NCBI GenBank assembly: GCA_019114885.1
Contig: DXEQ01000312.1
Location: forward strand, 1-5,424
Source: Candidatus Anaerobutyricum stercoripullorum
Lineage (GTDB): Bacteria > Bacillota > Clostridia > Lachnospirales > Lachnospiraceae
Direction: 5' to 3'
DNA: 5,424 nt
Below, piece by piece: positions 5,064-5,424 of the stretch (position 1 is its first letter; each line of letters starts with the position of its first letter). The translations under genes were made by a program, and so were the position numbers. The notes beneath the pieces were generated by a model that saw only the letters and a program-made list of their open reading frames with translations, was not told where the DNA came from and did no database searches.

Positions 5064-5424
5064 AGTTTTACGTGACCCGCCACGGAGAGGCGGTATGGAA
5101 TGTATACAATAAGATCTGTGGCAGGACAGACGTGGAGCTGACGGAAAAAGGACGGGAACAGGCAAGACAGCTGGCACAGCGCGCCGGAGAATATCAGATT
5201 GATCTGATCCTTTGTTCGCCGCTGCAGAGAGCCCATGAGACGGCACAGACCGTGGCCGATCGCTGGGGGATTCCTCTCGTGGTGGATGAGAGGCTCATCG
5301 AGCAGAATTACGGTATATTTGAGGGAAAAGACCGGCAGGACGCGGGTTTTCTCGCCAACAAGCGCCAGTTTGCTTTCCGATACCCGGAGGGCGGTGAGTC
5401 CATGATGCAGATGGCCTGGCGGGT
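5060..5424 (+). CDS. Histidine phosphatase (phosphoglycerate mutase-like) family protein, 3' partial
   Basis: The gene runs off the right edge, and 121 codons are visible. It belongs to the histidine phosphatase superfamily, whose active-site His becomes phosphorylated. Visible motifs are the catalytic TRHGEAVWN (R7, H8, N14), CGRTDVELTEKG (20-31), SPLQRAHETA (53-62, with the second conserved Arg R57), and LIEQNYGIFEGK (79-90, E81 probable acid/base). A YPEGGES substrate-loop motif lies near residues 108-114. The second catalytic His would lie beyond the window. Substrates in this family range from phosphoglycerate to alpha-ribazole phosphate (CobC) and small phosphoesters, so the substrate is unknown. 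A CobC role next to a CobW-like gene is tempting but unsupported, since no other cobalamin gene is present. ATG 5060 overlaps the upstream TGA (ATGA) and has a good ribosome binding site, so the start is secure. It is the third gene of the probable operon. Confidence 0.88.
   Translation, partial: MKFYVTRHGEAVWNVYNKICGRTDVELTEKGREQARQLAQRAGEYQIDLILCSPLQRAHETAQTVADRWGIPLVVDERLIEQNYGIFEGKDRQDAGFLANKRQFAFRYPEGGESMMQMAWR

Noticed and set aside
4530..5246. 238-codon minus-strand open frame opposite the GTPase and phosphatase genes
   Set aside because: The + strand carries clear family motifs across the whole stretch. The minus frame spans two genes and shows no recognisable motif.
4119..5424. Cobalamin biosynthesis locus (CobW plus CobC)
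   Set aside because: Both families are broad. The GTPase lacks canonical CobW motifs, the phosphatase shows no ribazole-specific feature I can identify, no other cob/cbi gene is present, and no cobalamin riboswitch was seen upstream.

Overview
The window looks like chromosomal DNA of a Gram-positive gut-type Firmicute, most likely a Lachnospiraceae/Clostridia member. The reasons are strong AGGAGG-type ribosome binding sites, moderate GC, secreted lysine-rich Fn3 and bacterial Ig-like (Big_2) proteins, a short clostridial-type malic enzyme, and an intrinsic terminator with a U tract. This assignment is inference from gene content. No rRNA, tRNA, CRISPR array, transposase or phage gene was seen. 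All supported genes lie on the + strand.

Positions 1-2664 hold a cell-surface module. The first gene is cut by the window edge and shows only the C-terminal, extremely lysine-rich Fn3-like tail of a presumed secreted protein. After a 64-nt gap comes a 770-residue secreted protein. It has a signal peptide, an N-terminal Ig-like domain, a G/N/T linker, three contiguous Big_2 repeats, an S/G/P linker, a fourth Big_2 repeat, and a C-terminal region of about 200 residues that reads like a beta-helix. It has no recognisable wall anchor. A rho-independent terminator at 2706-2748 closes this unit.

Positions 2749-2901 are a regulatory gap. There is a plausible but weak promoter, a 9-bp perfect hairpin beginning at the expected transcription start, and a second GC-rich hairpin followed by a U-rich stretch. 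The arms can also pair in a mutually exclusive way, which gives an attenuator-like geometry.

Positions 2902-5424 look like one operon: a 392-residue malic enzyme, a 314-residue CobW/P47K-family GTPase, and the 5' part of a histidine phosphatase gene that overlaps the GTPase stop by 4 nt (ATGA). The malic enzyme links malate to pyruvate and reducing power and needs a divalent metal. The GTPase belongs to a family that includes metallochaperones, but it lacks the canonical CxCC motif and the canonical NKxD guanine-specificity motif. A shared metal- or cofactor-related role is possible but unproven. The most interesting items are the divergent GTPase in this gene set and the structured leader. 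I did not find a clearly new multi-gene system.
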